A stretch of 64,000 nucleotides of DNA from MED-G105 sp050331095 (GTDB lineage Bacteria; Pseudomonadota; Alphaproteobacteria; Caulobacterales; Parvularculaceae), in NCBI GenBank assembly GCA_050331095.1, contig JBHJHE010000012.1:170421-234420 (forward strand), read 5' to 3'. Below are positions 1 through 9,940 of the stretch, piece by piece. The notes under the pieces are model-generated. The model saw only the letters and a list, made by a program, of their open reading frames with translations. It made no database searches and had not been told where the DNA came from. Positions within the stretch are counted from its first letter, which is position 1. Every line of letters starts with the position of its first letter. The position numbers and the translations under genes were made by a program.

Positions 1-395
1 CGGCCGGCCTCGCGCATCGCCGGCAGCACGGCGCGAACCATGGCGACCGCGCCGAAGAGATTGGTCTCGAACTGCCGGCGCCATTCGCCGAGCGGCAGCT
101 CCTCGATCGGCCCCGTCACGGAAACGCCGGCGCAGTTGACGAGCGCGTAAGGCGCGCCGCCCGCCGCCTCGACGCGAGACAGGGCGCGGTCGATAGAGCC
201 CTCGTTCGTCACGTCGAGCTCGACGGCCGTGATCCCCCCGCCCCCGACGCCGCCGGCGCCGCGGCCTTCGAGCGTTTTCAGATTCGCGACGCGGCGCGCG
301 CCGGCGAAGACGCGAAAGCCCTTCTGGGCGAGGCGCACGGCGATTGCTTCGCCGATGCCGCTCGACGCGCCGGTGACGATGACGGATTGGTACAC
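1..395 (-). CDS. SDR-family NAD(P)-dependent oxidoreductase (3' part outside window)
   Basis: The first ~131 residues of a short-chain dehydrogenase/reductase read from GTG at 395 leftwards off the window edge. The N-terminal dinucleotide-binding motif TGASSGIGE lies at residues 8-16, and NCAG, the structural motif of the Rossmann fold, follows in the middle. The catalytic YxxxK should lie beyond the edge, so the substrate cannot be guessed. The start is chosen because AGGAG lies eight bases upstream of the GTG. It ends a minus-strand series after pyrG with a 33-base gap, so co-transcription with pyrG is possible. Confidence 0.88.
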   Translation of the reverse strand, partial: MYQSVIVTGASSGIGEAIAVRLAQKGFRVFAGARRVANLKTLEGRGAGGVGGGGITAVELDVTNEGSIDRALSRVEAAGGAPYALVNCAGVSVTGPIEELPLGEWRRQFETNLFGAVAMVRAVLPAMREAG

Positions 396-428
396 GTTGG
401 AATTCTCCTGCGGACCGGCGCGCCGGGC

Positions 429-2060
429 CTAAACGAGCCGCGAGCGCGCGACGGCGGCTTTGATGAACGAGGCGAACAACGGGTGCGGATCGAACGGACG
501 CGATTTCAATTCGGGGTGGAACTGGACGCCGATAAACCAAGGATGATCCGGGATCTCCATAATCTCCGGCAGGGCGCCGTCGGGCGAGACGCCGGAGAAC
601 GCGACGCCATGCTCGGCGAGCCGTTCGCCCCAACGCGCGTCGACTTCATAGCGGTGGCGGTGGCGTTCGGAGATCTCCGTCGCGCCGTAGATCTCCGCGA
701 CGCGGCTGCCGGGCGTAAGGCGCGCCGGATAGGCGCCAAGGCGCATGGTGCCGCCAAGGTCGCCGTCGGCGTCGCGCTGCTCCACCTCGTCGCCGCGCGT
801 CCACTCGGTCATCAGGCCGACGACCGGCGCGCCGCCGGATCCGAACTCGGAGGACGTCGCTTCCGCGACGCCGAGAAGATTCCGCGCCGCCTCGACGACG
901 GCCATCTGCATGCCGAAGCAAATGCCGAAAAAAGGCACCCGTCGCTCGCGGGCGAAGCGCGCCGCCTCGATTTTGCCCCGCGCGCCGCGTTCGCCGAAAC
1001 CGCCGGGCGCGAGAATGGCGTGGGCCTCGCGAAGCTCCGCGACGGCGTCGGCGCCGGTGGCGACCTTGGCCGCGTCGACCCATTCGATATTGACGCGGAT
1101 ATTGTTCGCAACGCCGCCATGGGCCAACGCCTCGATCAATGATTTGTAGGCGTCCTTCAGCCCTGTGTACTTGCCGACGACAGCGACGGTGACCTCGCCG
1201 TCAGGCTTCAGCGTGCGGCGGACGATCTCGCGCCAGAGCGACAGTTCAAGCGGCGGCGGTTCGTCGACGCGGAACGCGCGCAGCACTTCGACGTCGAAGC
1301 GCTCGTCGTGATAGGCGAGCGGCACCTCGTAGATTGTGCCGCAGTCGAGCGCCTGGACCACGGCGCTGTCCGGCACGTTGCAGAAAAGCGCTATCTTCTT
1401 GCGCTCGCTCTCCGGGATCGGCCGGTCGGCCCTAACGAGAAGGACGTCCGGCTGGATGCCGATGGAGCGCAGCTCCTTCACCGAGTGCTGGGTGGGCTTG
1501 GTCTTCAGTTCGCCGGCGGACGGAATGAACGGCAACAATGTGAGGTGCACGTATATCGCGTCGCCGCGCGGCAGGTCGTTGCCAAGCTGGCGGATCGCCT
1601 CGAAGAACGGCAGGCCTTCGATGTCGCCCACGGTGCCGCCGATCTCGCACAGGACGAAGTCGGCGTCGTCCGTCCCGGCGCGGACGAACGCCTTGATGGC
1701 GTCGGTGACGTGGGGGATCACCTGGACCGTGGCGCCGAGATAGTCCCCGCGCCGCTCGCGCTCGATGATCGTCTGGTAGATGCGGCCGGTGGTGACGTTG
1801 TCGCGTTTCGAGGCCGAGACGCCGGTGAAGCGCTCATAGTGGCCGAGATCGAGGTCGGTCTCCGCGCCGTCGTCGGTCACGAAGACCTCGCCGTGCTGGA
1901 ACGGGCTCATCGTGCCCGGGTCGACGTTGAGATAGGGGTCGAGCTTGCGCAGGCGGACCTTGTAGCCGCGCCCCTGCAGGAGCGCGCCGAGGGCCGCCGC
2001 CGCCACGCCTTTGCCAAGAGAGGACACCACGCCGCCGGTGATGAAGATAAACCGCGCCAT
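429..2060 (-). CDS. pyrG: CTP synthase
   Basis: Converts UTP, ATP and glutamine to CTP, the last step of pyrimidine nucleotide synthesis, in the cytoplasm. The 543-residue product has the usual length. The N-terminal synthetase domain begins MARFIFITGGVVSSLGKG with its P-loop, followed by the DPYLNVDPGTMSPFQHGE segment. The C-terminal class I glutamine amidotransferase domain has the nucleophile motif GICFGMQ near residue 375 and the His-Glu pair in QFHPE near the end. secG lies upstream on the same strand, a pairing common in Alphaproteobacteria. Confidence 0.98.
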   Translation of the reverse strand: MARFIFITGGVVSSLGKGVAAAALGALLQGRGYKVRLRKLDPYLNVDPGTMSPFQHGEVFVTDDGAETDLDLGHYERFTGVSASKRDNVTTGRIYQTIIERERRGDYLGATVQVIPHVTDAIKAFVRAGTDDADFVLCEIGGTVGDIEGLPFFEAIRQLGNDLPRGDAIYVHLTLLPFIPSAGELKTKPTQHSVKELRSIGIQPDVLLVRADRPIPESERKKIALFCNVPDSAVVQALDCGTIYEVPLAYHDERFDVEVLRAFRVDEPPPLELSLWREIVRRTLKPDGEVTVAVVGKYTGLKDAYKSLIEALAHGGVANNIRVNIEWVDAAKVATGADAVAELREAHAILAPGGFGERGARGKIEAARFARERRVPFFGICFGMQMAVVEAARNLLGVAEATSSEFGSGGAPVVGLMTEWTRGDEVEQRDADGDLGGTMRLGAYPARLTPGSRVAEIYGATEISERHRHRYEVDARWGERLAEHGVAFSGVSPDGALPEIMEIPDHPWFIGVQFHPELKSRPFDPHPLFASFIKAAVARSRLV

Positions 2061-2157
2061 GGGGGTCCGACATAAACCGTTTCGCGGGCGTGCGTAAACG
2101 CCGCGCGTCGCACAGTTTACCGGGCTTAGGCCTGTTCGGGGCTAACCGCTGACGGAG

Positions 2158-2592
2158 CTACCGCTGAGGCGCGTCTTCGGCCGGCTCGTCGCTCGCGCCG
2201 CCATCGGCAGCGACGCCGTCGTCCGCGTCGCCGTCTTCCGCATCGCCGCGGTCCGTCGCGCTTTCGTCGACGCCGAGCGTGCGCAGAAGGTCGGTGGCGT
2301 CGGTCCCGGCGTCGGGGTCGGGAAGCGCCTCGCCCGTGAGCCCTTCGATAACCTCGGCGTCGCTTTCGCCGGGACGCGCGAGGATGGCGAGGCTCAAAGA
2401 CGTCGCGAAGAACATGAAGGCGAGGATCGACGTCGTCCGCGTCAAGGCGTTCGCCGCGCCGCGCCCGGTCATGAAGCCACCGCCCCCGCCGCCGCCCAGC
2501 CCAAGCGCGCCGCCGTCCGAGCGCTGCAAGAGCACGACGCCGATGAGGCCCAAAACGATGAGCACGTGAATCGTAAGGATGATTTCAGTCAC
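2158..2592 (-). CDS. secG: Preprotein translocase subunit SecG
   Basis: Small inner-membrane subunit of the SecYEG channel. The 144-residue product has two hydrophobic segments (about residues 2-20 and 52-70) separated by a Gly-rich loop (RSDGGALGLGGGGGGG), which is the SecG pattern. The C-terminal half (about residues 80-144) is a long acidic Asp/Ala/Glu-rich tail, as often seen in alphaproteobacterial SecG. The reading frame stays open upstream. GTG at 2592 is chosen because the translation then starts directly with TEIILTIHVLIVL; a GTG 12-15 bases further upstream is also possible. Confidence 0.92.
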   Translation of the reverse strand: MTEIILTIHVLIVLGLIGVVLLQRSDGGALGLGGGGGGGFMTGRGAANALTRTTSILAFMFFATSLSLAILARPGESDAEVIEGLTGEALPDPDAGTDATDLLRTLGVDESATDRGDAEDGDADDGVAADGGASDEPAEDAPQR

Positions 2593-2734
2593 GGGATCGA
2601 GCACCACTCCTGACGCGCGCAAGCGAGCGAAACGCACGCTCGCCGAGCGCCGGGAGGTAATCGACCGCGCCGGCGCCCGCAACCCTTTGGCTGGCCGGCC
2701 GGGGCCAGACGCCGGGACGGGACGGCGAAGCCGC

Positions 2735-4597
2735 TTATGCGGCCCCGCCCTGTTCGGCGATCCAGTCGTCGACGACCTGTTCGAGGAGCGCAAGCGGCAA
2801 GGCGCCGTTGAGCAGGATCACGTCGTGGAACGCGCGGATGTAGAAATCGTCGCCGAGCGCCGTCTCGGCCCGCTCGCGCAAGCGGATCATGGCGAGCTGC
2901 CCGGTCTTGTAGGCGGTCGCCTGGCCGGGGATCACGGCGTAGCGCTCGATCTCGCGCGTGACCTCGGCCTCCGTCATGCCGGTCTTCGAGGCCATGTACT
3001 CGATCGCCTCTTCGCGCGACCACCTTTTGTCGTGGATGCCGGTGTCGACGACGAGGCGCACGGCGCGGAACATCTCCGCCTGCAGACGGCCGAGATCGCC
3101 GAGCGGATCGTCATCGTACATGCCCATGTCGAGCGAAGCGATGCGCTCGGCGTAGAGCGCCCAACCTTCCGTATACGCGGTGAAAAGGCCGACCTTGCGC
3201 AACAGCGGCACGCCTTCGATCCCTTGCGCGATCGAAATCTGGAAATGGTGCCCGGGAGCGCCCTCGTGATACATCAGCGTAGGGAGCGTCCATTTCGGAT
3301 TGTCGGCCGTGTCTTTCTGGTTGATGAAGAACTTGCCCGGCCGCGAACCGTCGAACGCCGGCTGCTGGTAGTAGCCGCCGGGCGCGCCGTCTTGCGAAAA
3401 CTCCGGCACGCGCTCGATCGACAGCGGCGCCTCCGGCAAGGTCGCGAAATAGTCCGGCGCTTTCGCCATCAATTCGTTGTCGAGTTCGACAAGGTAGGCG
3501 ATCATCGCCTTTCTGCCCTCGTCATCGTTCGGGAAGAGCTGCTCCGGATCCGTCATCAGGGCCTGGACGCGTTCGGCGACCGTACCCTCCTCGCGACCCG
3601 TGGAGACCAGGATCGCGTCCATCTCCGCTTCGATGCGGTCGACCTCCTGAAGGCCGATATTGTGGATCGCGTCGGCGCTGAGGTCCGTCGTCGTATTCGA
3701 CTTGAGCGCCGCCTCGTAAATCGCCTCGCCGTTCGGAATGCGCCAGATGCCAGCGTCGTGGTCGGCGGTCTTAAGCGCGTCTTCGAAGAACCCGATAATC
3801 GCCTCATAGCCGGGGATCACCTCGTTTGCGACAGCCTCTCGCGCGGCGTCGACGAGCTTGTCGCGCGTCGCATCGGAGACGCCGTCGACATCGGCGAGGC
3901 GTTCTTCGAGGGAATTGACGAGCGTGTTCTCCGCCGCGCCGCCCTTGATGAAGGCGCGCATGCCGGTGAGCGATTTCTCGATGACGAAGTCCGGCGGCGT
4001 GACGCCAGCGGCGCGGTCGGCTTCAAGCCGCACGAGCGTTTCGCGCAGGACCCGGCCGAACTCGTTGACCCGGCTCACATAACGCTCGGCGCTCTTTTTA
4101 CTGACGATCACGTGGGTACTCGTCAGGAAGTTCGGCAGGTTCACCGTCACGCCGGTCATCTGGTTGAGACGGTAGCCGCCGACCTCGAACTCGGCCTGGC
4201 GGATGATGTCGTCGAAAAACCAGGCCGCGACCCGCCAGCTAAGGAGTTCCTGTCCGTCGAGGCCGTCGGGCCCGTAGCGGTTGAGGCCCTCGCGCGCGCG
4301 ACGAAGCTTGGCGAGGGATTTCTCCTCCTGGGCTTTCGTATAGTCAGCGAGCTTGCCGCTGTGGAAATCGAGCGGCGTATTGTCGATGAAGCCAAGGCTC
4401 GTCAGCAGCTCCGGCGAGTCGAGCGAAAGCTGCATCGTCGCCTTGTTGATGTAAGCGTTGACGTTGATCGGCCGCGCCCAAAGCAAGACGTATGCGGCGA
4501 CCGCCGCCAAAACGACGAGCGCAACGAACCCGCCCAGAATTTTGAGGATAAGTCCCACGTCGGCCCCCGCCACATGACTTCCGAAAAAAGTCACCAT
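2735..4597 (-). CDS. DUF885 family membrane-anchored metallopeptidase-like protein
   Basis: About 620 residues. An N-terminal hydrophobic helix (LILKILGG to AAYVLLW, roughly residues 15-40) suggests anchoring with the main domain in the periplasm. The family hallmark HEGAPGHH, a probable zinc site, is present around residue 435, followed by the conserved FTAYTEGWALYAE segment. DUF885 proteins resemble zinc carboxypeptidases; the substrate is unknown. ATG at 4597 is the only ATG near the hydrophobic helix. The frame is open upstream into the preceding gene, and a GTG at 4558 is an alternative. Confidence 0.85.
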   Translation of the reverse strand: MVTFFGSHVAGADVGLILKILGGFVALVVLAAVAAYVLLWARPINVNAYINKATMQLSLDSPELLTSLGFIDNTPLDFHSGKLADYTKAQEEKSLAKLRRAREGLNRYGPDGLDGQELLSWRVAAWFFDDIIRQAEFEVGGYRLNQMTGVTVNLPNFLTSTHVIVSKKSAERYVSRVNEFGRVLRETLVRLEADRAAGVTPPDFVIEKSLTGMRAFIKGGAAENTLVNSLEERLADVDGVSDATRDKLVDAAREAVANEVIPGYEAIIGFFEDALKTADHDAGIWRIPNGEAIYEAALKSNTTTDLSADAIHNIGLQEVDRIEAEMDAILVSTGREEGTVAERVQALMTDPEQLFPNDDEGRKAMIAYLVELDNELMAKAPDYFATLPEAPLSIERVPEFSQDGAPGGYYQQPAFDGSRPGKFFINQKDTADNPKWTLPTLMYHEGAPGHHFQISIAQGIEGVPLLRKVGLFTAYTEGWALYAERIASLDMGMYDDDPLGDLGRLQAEMFRAVRLVVDTGIHDKRWSREEAIEYMASKTGMTEAEVTREIERYAVIPGQATAYKTGQLAMIRLRERAETALGDDFYIRAFHDVILLNGALPLALLEQVVDDWIAEQGGAA

Positions 4598-4661
4598 AGC
4601 GATCGGTCGCGCGACGGCAAAACGCTCCGTCGCACGGACCGGCCTTTTTGTCGGAAGTCGT

Positions 4662-5636
4662 CTAGTTCGGCGACGAGCGCGCAGTGACGCTCTCGATCGC
4701 GGCGAGCACGCGCGCGGTCTGGGTGTGGTGCAGGGCGTGGCCGGCGCTGGGCAGGAAGTCGACCGCCGCATCCTCGATCTGGCGCGCCAGGTTGGCCGCG
4801 TGGATCTCCGGGCTCACGGTCGTGTCGTCGGCGCCGGCGAGGATCGCCGTCGGAAGCCGTAAGTCGCCGTAGGCGCTCTGCATCTCGGCGATCTGCTCTT
4901 TCAGATGGCGCAGGTCCGACGCGTTGTTGGCGAAGTCGCCAGGCCGAAAAAGGAGCGCCGTGCCGGAGCGGCGGTAGTAATCATCGGGATGGTCGCCGTC
5001 GCCGAACGTATGCCGTACGACCCGCCGCGCTTTCAGCGGCCCGTAGAACGGAATGACGACGCGGTTGAAGAACGAGCCCACAAGCGGCCAGCCGGAGACA
5101 TGGTTGTACCAGTCGACGCCGCCCGGCCATTCGTGGCTCACGGGCGCGAGCAACACGAGCCCGCTCATCTCCGATTGATACTTCAGGGCGTAGGCGAGCG
5201 CGACGGCCCCGCCGAGGCTTTGGCCGACGATGATAGGATCGCGCACGCCGCGAGCTTCAAGCGCGCCGTGGATAAGCGAGGCCTGGACGTCGAGGCGGTA
5301 ACCGTCCGCCGGCCGCGTGGAGTAGCCCCGACCCGGCCGGTCCATGGCGATGACGCGGCGGTTCTCGGCGAGCCGCTCGCCAAGGGCGATGCGCATGTCG
5401 CGAAGATTGGCGCTCGACCCGTGGATCAGGACGACCGGCGGCGCGTCGGCGTTGCGCGGGCCCTCGTCGACAAGGTGCAAGCGCTCGCCGTCGACCTGGA
5501 CGAGTTCGCCGATCGGCGGCGCGGCGCGTTCGACCCGCCAGGTCCGCACGCCGACGACGGCCTGGATCGCAACGAAAACGATAAGCGCTAAAAGCACGGT
5601 CCGACCGCCTCTTTTCCGATCCGTGGCCTTGTCCAT
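4662..5636 (-). CDS. Alpha/beta-fold hydrolase
   Basis: A 324-residue hydrolase with an N-terminal membrane segment (TVLLALIVFVAIQAVVGV) and a complete alpha/beta hydrolase core: the oxyanion motif HGSS, the nucleophile elbow GQSLGG, the acid in AGADDTTVSP and the histidine in PSAGHALHH. An esterase or epoxide-hydrolase-like role is likely; the substrate is unknown. ATG at 5636 is preferred because GAGG lies six bases upstream; a GTG at 5648 overlapping the tpiA stop is the alternative. It follows tpiA by only eight bases, so the two are probably co-transcribed. Confidence 0.87.
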   Translation of the reverse strand: MDKATDRKRGGRTVLLALIVFVAIQAVVGVRTWRVERAAPPIGELVQVDGERLHLVDEGPRNADAPPVVLIHGSSANLRDMRIALGERLAENRRVIAMDRPGRGYSTRPADGYRLDVQASLIHGALEARGVRDPIIVGQSLGGAVALAYALKYQSEMSGLVLLAPVSHEWPGGVDWYNHVSGWPLVGSFFNRVVIPFYGPLKARRVVRHTFGDGDHPDDYYRRSGTALLFRPGDFANNASDLRHLKEQIAEMQSAYGDLRLPTAILAGADDTTVSPEIHAANLARQIEDAAVDFLPSAGHALHHTQTARVLAAIESVTARSSPN

Positions 5637-5644
5637 CGTAACCC

Positions 5645-6376
5645 TCACGCCGCGTCCACGATCGCGGCGAAGTCCGCCGCCTTTAGGCTGGCCCCGCCGA
5701 CGAGCGCGCCGTTGACGTCTGCGGCGGCCAGAATCTCACGCGCGTTCGATGGTTTGACCGACCCGCCGTAAAGAAGCCGTGTCCGCGCGCGGGCCGGGCC
5801 AAGATGGCGGCGGATTTCGCCGTGCATCCGTTCGATGTCCTCCACCGTAGCCGTCAGCCCCGTGCCGATCGCCCAGATCGGCTCATAGGCGACGACGAGC
5901 GCTGCCCCGTCCGCCGCCGGGGGTAGCGAGCCGTCGAGCTGGCGCGTCACGACATCGTTCTCGCGGCCGGCCTCGCGCTCGCCCGCGCTTTCGCCGACGC
6001 ATACGATCGGCGTCAGGCCGGCGCGCAACGCCGCTTCGGCCTTCGCGCGCACCATCGCGTCGCTCTCGCCGTGGTCGGCGCGGCGTTCCGAATGGCCGAC
6101 GATGACGAAGGCGGCGCCGGCGTCGGCCAGCATCTCCGCGCTGACGTCGCCCGTGTGCGCGCCGTCGGCGTTCGCATGGCAGTCCTGACCGCCGAATTCG
6201 AGCCCCTCGTCGCCGAAGTCGGCCGCGAAATTCGTGAGCAGCGTCGCCGGCGGACAAATGACGACGTCGCAGGCTTCGGGCGCCGAGCCGGCCCAGCCCT
6301 TGATCAGCGTCTCGACTTCGGCGCGCGCGGCGGCAAGGCCGTTCATTTTCCAGTTCCCAACGACGAGCGGTTTCAT
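5645..6376 (-). CDS. tpiA: Triose-phosphate isomerase
   Basis: Interconverts dihydroxyacetone phosphate and glyceraldehyde 3-phosphate in glycolysis and gluconeogenesis. The 243-residue TIM barrel starts MKPLVVGNWKMNG with the active-site Asn-Lys, has the catalytic His in VGHSERR, the catalytic Glu in AYEPIWAIGTG, and the phosphate-binding YGGSVKPSN near the C-terminus. ATG at 6376 is chosen over a start 21 bases upstream because it matches the family N-terminus and has a GGAG upstream. It is divergent from the ppiD-like gene, as is usual in Alphaproteobacteria. Confidence 0.97.
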   Translation of the reverse strand: MKPLVVGNWKMNGLAAARAEVETLIKGWAGSAPEACDVVICPPATLLTNFAADFGDEGLEFGGQDCHANADGAHTGDVSAEMLADAGAAFVIVGHSERRADHGESDAMVRAKAEAALRAGLTPIVCVGESAGEREAGRENDVVTRQLDGSLPPAADGAALVVAYEPIWAIGTGLTATVEDIERMHGEIRRHLGPARARTRLLYGGSVKPSNAREILAAADVNGALVGGASLKAADFAAIVDAA

Positions 6377-6535
6377 TTCCGGAGGCTCCCCCAGCAAGTC
6401 CCAACGTCACCGTCGCCGCCGCTTGTGGCGAAACGAGGACGGCGCTACCGATCCGATTCACGATCCCGCGCTCTATCGTGCGCCGCGAAGGCGCGCCATA
6501 TCGCCCTGCAGCGCAACGCCAGGACGCCGACCATC

Positions 6536-8428
6536 ATGCTCAAACAGATCCGCGACTCCGTTAAAAACATCGTGTTCCTGTTCGTGATGGCGCTCATCGT
6601 GTTGGCGTTCGCCGCCGGCGAGGTGCCGGGCTTGCGGAACTTCGCCCAACCGGCGGCGCTCACCGTGGGCGACGCGCGCTTCACCCGCGTCGACGTCGAA
6701 AACGAGTTCAACCGTCAGATCACCTCGCGGCGCGTCCAGTCCGGCGGCGACTTCGACCGGTCACAGGCGATCGCCGAGGGCTTGCCGCTGCAGATCGTGC
6801 AGGACATGGCGACGCGCTCGGCCCTGCAGCAGGCGGCGCGCGATATCGGCCTAGCCATGCCCCGCGACGTCGTGCGCGAGACATTGTCGAGCGACCCGCG
6901 TTTCCAGAACCCGCGCAGCGGCGAGTTCGACCTCGAAGCGCTCGACGGCATTCTGCGCCAATACAATCTGACCGCGCCGGAATTCGAGCGGATCATGCGC
7001 GAGGACCTGTTGCGCGGGCAGCTTGTCGACGCCGCCGCCGCCGGGCCCGGCGCGCCCCCGTCAATCGCCGCGGCGAGCCTATTGCGCGAAGCCGAACGCC
7101 GCGACGTCGCCTATGTGACGGTGACGGAGGATATGGCCGGCATTCCCGAGGAGCCGACGCCGGACGGCCTCAGGCAGTATTACGAAGAGAACGCCGCGCT
7201 CTTCACCGCGCCGGAGCAGCGCCGCTTCACCGCGGTCGTCCTGCGCGAGGCGGACTTCCGCGACGGGCTTGAAACGCCAGAGGAGGAGCTGCGCCGGCTC
7301 TATGAGCTCAACAAGGCGCGGCTTTACGAGCAGCCGGAAAAGCGAACGCTTTACCAGACGAATTTCGACGCCGAGGCGGACGCGGCCGCCGCCGCGGCCA
7401 GCCTTCGCGAGGGCGAAGAGTTCGAGGCGATCGCCGAGCGCCGGGGCCTCTCCCTCGACGCCGTGACGTTTACGGACGTTTCGAAAGCGGACATTCTGGA
7501 CCCGGCCGTCGCCGACGCCGCCTTCGAGGCGCAGCCCGATGCGGTCGTCGGTCCGATCAAAGGGCTTTTCGGCTTCACCGTGCTGCAGATCGTCGACGTG
7601 ACGGCGCCCGAAACCCAGACCTTCGAAGACGTCCGCGAGGAGATCGAAGGCGAGCTTCTCGCCAACGACGCCCGCAAGAAGCTGTTCGAAGCCGTCGAGG
7701 CGATCGAGGAGGCGCGCGACACCGGGGCGACGCTCGTCGAAGCGGCCGAGCAGGCGGGCCTCGCGGTCGAGACCTACGGGCCGATCGACCGCTTCAGTTT
7801 CGGGCCCGGCGGAGAGATCGTCGACGGCGTCCCAGGGGAAGTCATCGCCGAGGCGTTCGCGCTTGAAGAGGGCGCGGAAAGCGTCGAGCGCGAGCTCGCG
7901 GAGAAAGCCGGCTATTTCTTCGTCGCCGTCGACGAAGTCGTGCCGCCCGCCGTCAAGGACTTCGAGATCGTTGAGCCCGAAGTGGAGCGCCGCTGGCGCA
8001 CGAAGGAGCGCGACGGCCGCATCGCCGACGCTGTCGGTCAGATCCGCCAGACGATCGCCGACGGCGGGACGATCGAGGACGCCGCGTCGCCGTTCGACCG
8101 CGCGCCGATCCGCGAAACGATCGACCGACGGCCCGACGAGCTTGGCGTCCTCTCCCCGTCGCTTGTCGAACGGACGTTCTCCGCCGCCAAGGGCGACGTC
8201 GTCTCCGGGCCCGCCGGCGACAGCGGCGCGCAAACCGTGCTCCTCGTCGAGGACGTCTCCTACGACGCCGCGGACGGCGCCGCGGCGCGCCTCGCGGCCC
8301 TCTCCCAGTTCGTCGCGCTCCAGGTCGACCAGGAACTCCTTGACGCCTACGCCGTCTCCCTGCGCCAAGACCTCGGCGTCACCGTCAAGACCGAGACGAT
8401 CGCGGAAATCTTCGATGACGGCCGCTGA
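6536..8428 (+). CDS. PpiD-like peptidyl-prolyl cis-trans isomerase (SurA_N / parvulin)
   Basis: Inner-membrane-anchored folding factor facing the periplasm, 630 residues. It starts MLKQIRDSVKNIVFLFVMALIVLAFAA, with one membrane helix at about residues 12-30. A SurA-N-like chaperone region follows (to about residue 200), then parvulin-type segments; the family contact is seen in VVGPIKGLFGFTVLQI at about residue 340. The C-terminal third is a second chaperone-like region. It overlaps trpE by 14 bases, giving translational coupling of an envelope chaperone with anthranilate synthase, an arrangement common in Alphaproteobacteria. Confidence 0.93.
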   Translation: MLKQIRDSVKNIVFLFVMALIVLAFAAGEVPGLRNFAQPAALTVGDARFTRVDVENEFNRQITSRRVQSGGDFDRSQAIAEGLPLQIVQDMATRSALQQAARDIGLAMPRDVVRETLSSDPRFQNPRSGEFDLEALDGILRQYNLTAPEFERIMREDLLRGQLVDAAAAGPGAPPSIAAASLLREAERRDVAYVTVTEDMAGIPEEPTPDGLRQYYEENAALFTAPEQRRFTAVVLREADFRDGLETPEEELRRLYELNKARLYEQPEKRTLYQTNFDAEADAAAAAASLREGEEFEAIAERRGLSLDAVTFTDVSKADILDPAVADAAFEAQPDAVVGPIKGLFGFTVLQIVDVTAPETQTFEDVREEIEGELLANDARKKLFEAVEAIEEARDTGATLVEAAEQAGLAVETYGPIDRFSFGPGGEIVDGVPGEVIAEAFALEEGAESVERELAEKAGYFFVAVDEVVPPAVKDFEIVEPEVERRWRTKERDGRIADAVGQIRQTIADGGTIEDAASPFDRAPIRETIDRRPDELGVLSPSLVERTFSAAKGDVVSGPAGDSGAQTVLLVEDVSYDAADGAAARLAALSQFVALQVDQELLDAYAVSLRQDLGVTVKTETIAEIFDDGR

Positions 8429-9926
8429 CGACGGCGCCGCGTTCCGCGAACGCTACGACGCCGGCGCGGCGCAAATCGTCACGAGGCGGATCGCCAGCGA
8501 TCTTGAAACGCCGGTCTCGGCCTATTTGAAGCTTGCGGGCGGCCGCGCCCCGGCGTTCCTCCTGGAGTCGGTCGAAGGCGGCGAGCGCCTTGGCCGCTAC
8601 TCGATCGTCGGGCGCGACCCGGACCTCGTCTGGACGGCGCGGGACGGCCGCGTGGAGATCGAAGACGTCGACGAAAATCGGCGCGAGACGGACGACCGCC
8701 CGGCGGTTGAAAGCCTCAAGGCGTTCGTCGACGCCGCGCGCATCTCCGCCCGCCCCGACGACGCGCGCGACCGGCCGCCCATGTCCGCCGGCGTTTTCGG
8801 GTTTTTGAGCTATGACATGATCCGCGAAATCGAGCGCCTCGGCGAACGTCCGCCGCCCGGCGTCGACGCGCCGGAGGCCCGCTTCATCCGCCCTCGCCTC
8901 ATCGCCGCCTTCGACAATGTCCGCCAGGAGATCGTCCTCGCGACGCCGGCCCGTCCCGCTGCGGGGCTCGCCGCGAACGACGCCTACGAAACCGCGATCG
9001 CCCGCCTCGACGCGGCGACGGCCGATCTCCGCCGGGACCTCGGCGACGAGGCGCGCGCCTTTCCGGTCGACATTTCGCAGGCGGAGGATCCGTTCGCCGA
9101 GGTCTCGTCGAACCGTACGCCTGAGGACTATTGCGCGGCGATCGACCGGGCGAAGGCGTATATCGAGGCCGGCGACGTCTTCCAGACGGTCTTGAGCCAA
9201 CGCTTTGAAGCGCCCTTCGACCGCCCGGCGTTCGATCTCTATCGGGCCGTGAGGCGCACGAACCCTTCGCCGTTCCTCTTCTTTCTCGATTTCGGCGACG
9301 GCGCGCTCGTTGGTTCGAGCCCGGAGATCCTCGTGCGCGTGCGCGGCGGCGAGGTGACGATCCGTCCCATCGCCGGCACCCGGCCGCGCGGGCGCGACGC
9401 CGCCGCCGACGCGGCGAACGAGGCCGATCTTCTCGCCGACCCAAAGGAGCGCGCCGAGCATCTGATGCTGCTGGATCTCGGCCGCAACGATGTGGGCCGC
9501 GCCGCGGCGATGGGAACCGTACGCGGCGACGAGCGGTTCGCCGTCGAGCGGTACAGCCACGTTATGCACATTGTCTCGAACGTGACGGGCGACTTGCGCG
9601 ACGGCCTACACCCCGTGGACGCGGTGATGGCGGGCTTTCCCGCCGGCACCGTCTCCGGCGCGCCGAAAATCCGCGCCATGCAGATCATCGACGAGCTTGA
9701 ACCGTCCGCTCGCGGACCTTACGCCGGCGCGATCGGCTATTTCTCAGCCGACGGCGACGTCGACACCTGCATCGCCCTGCGCACGGCTTACGTTAAGGAC
9801 GGCGTCATGAGCGTGCAGGCCGGAGCCGGGATCGTCGCCGATTCCGACCCGCTCGCCGAACACGAAGAGTGCCTTAACAAGGCCCGCGCGCTCTTCGCGG
9901 CCGCTGCGATCGCGCGGCGGCGATAA
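8415..9926 (+). CDS. trpE: Anthranilate synthase component I
   Basis: Makes anthranilate from chorismate using ammonia delivered by TrpG; first committed step to tryptophan. The 503-residue product carries LLES (residues 49-52), part of the tryptophan feedback-inhibition site, then the chorismate-binding domain with GSSPEILVRV, PIAGTRPRG, LLDLGRNDVGR and FPAGTVSGAPKIRAM. The ATG lies inside the end of the ppiD-like gene. Two minus-strand genes separate it from its partner trpGD, so the tryptophan genes form at least two transcription units here. Confidence 0.97.
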   Translation: MTAADDGAAFRERYDAGAAQIVTRRIASDLETPVSAYLKLAGGRAPAFLLESVEGGERLGRYSIVGRDPDLVWTARDGRVEIEDVDENRRETDDRPAVESLKAFVDAARISARPDDARDRPPMSAGVFGFLSYDMIREIERLGERPPPGVDAPEARFIRPRLIAAFDNVRQEIVLATPARPAAGLAANDAYETAIARLDAATADLRRDLGDEARAFPVDISQAEDPFAEVSSNRTPEDYCAAIDRAKAYIEAGDVFQTVLSQRFEAPFDRPAFDLYRAVRRTNPSPFLFFLDFGDGALVGSSPEILVRVRGGEVTIRPIAGTRPRGRDAAADAANEADLLADPKERAEHLMLLDLGRNDVGRAAAMGTVRGDERFAVERYSHVMHIVSNVTGDLRDGLHPVDAVMAGFPAGTVSGAPKIRAMQIIDELEPSARGPYAGAIGYFSADGDVDTCIALRTAYVKDGVMSVQAGAGIVADSDPLAEHEECLNKARALFAAAAIARRR

Positions 9927-9940
9927 TGGCCATGCGGCGC

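Noticed and set aside
2579..4687. A 702-codon open frame on the + strand antisense to the DUF885 gene
   Set aside because: It has no recognisable domain, is Arg/Asp/Val-rich as expected for the antisense of GC-rich genes, and the minus-strand gene has clear family motifs.
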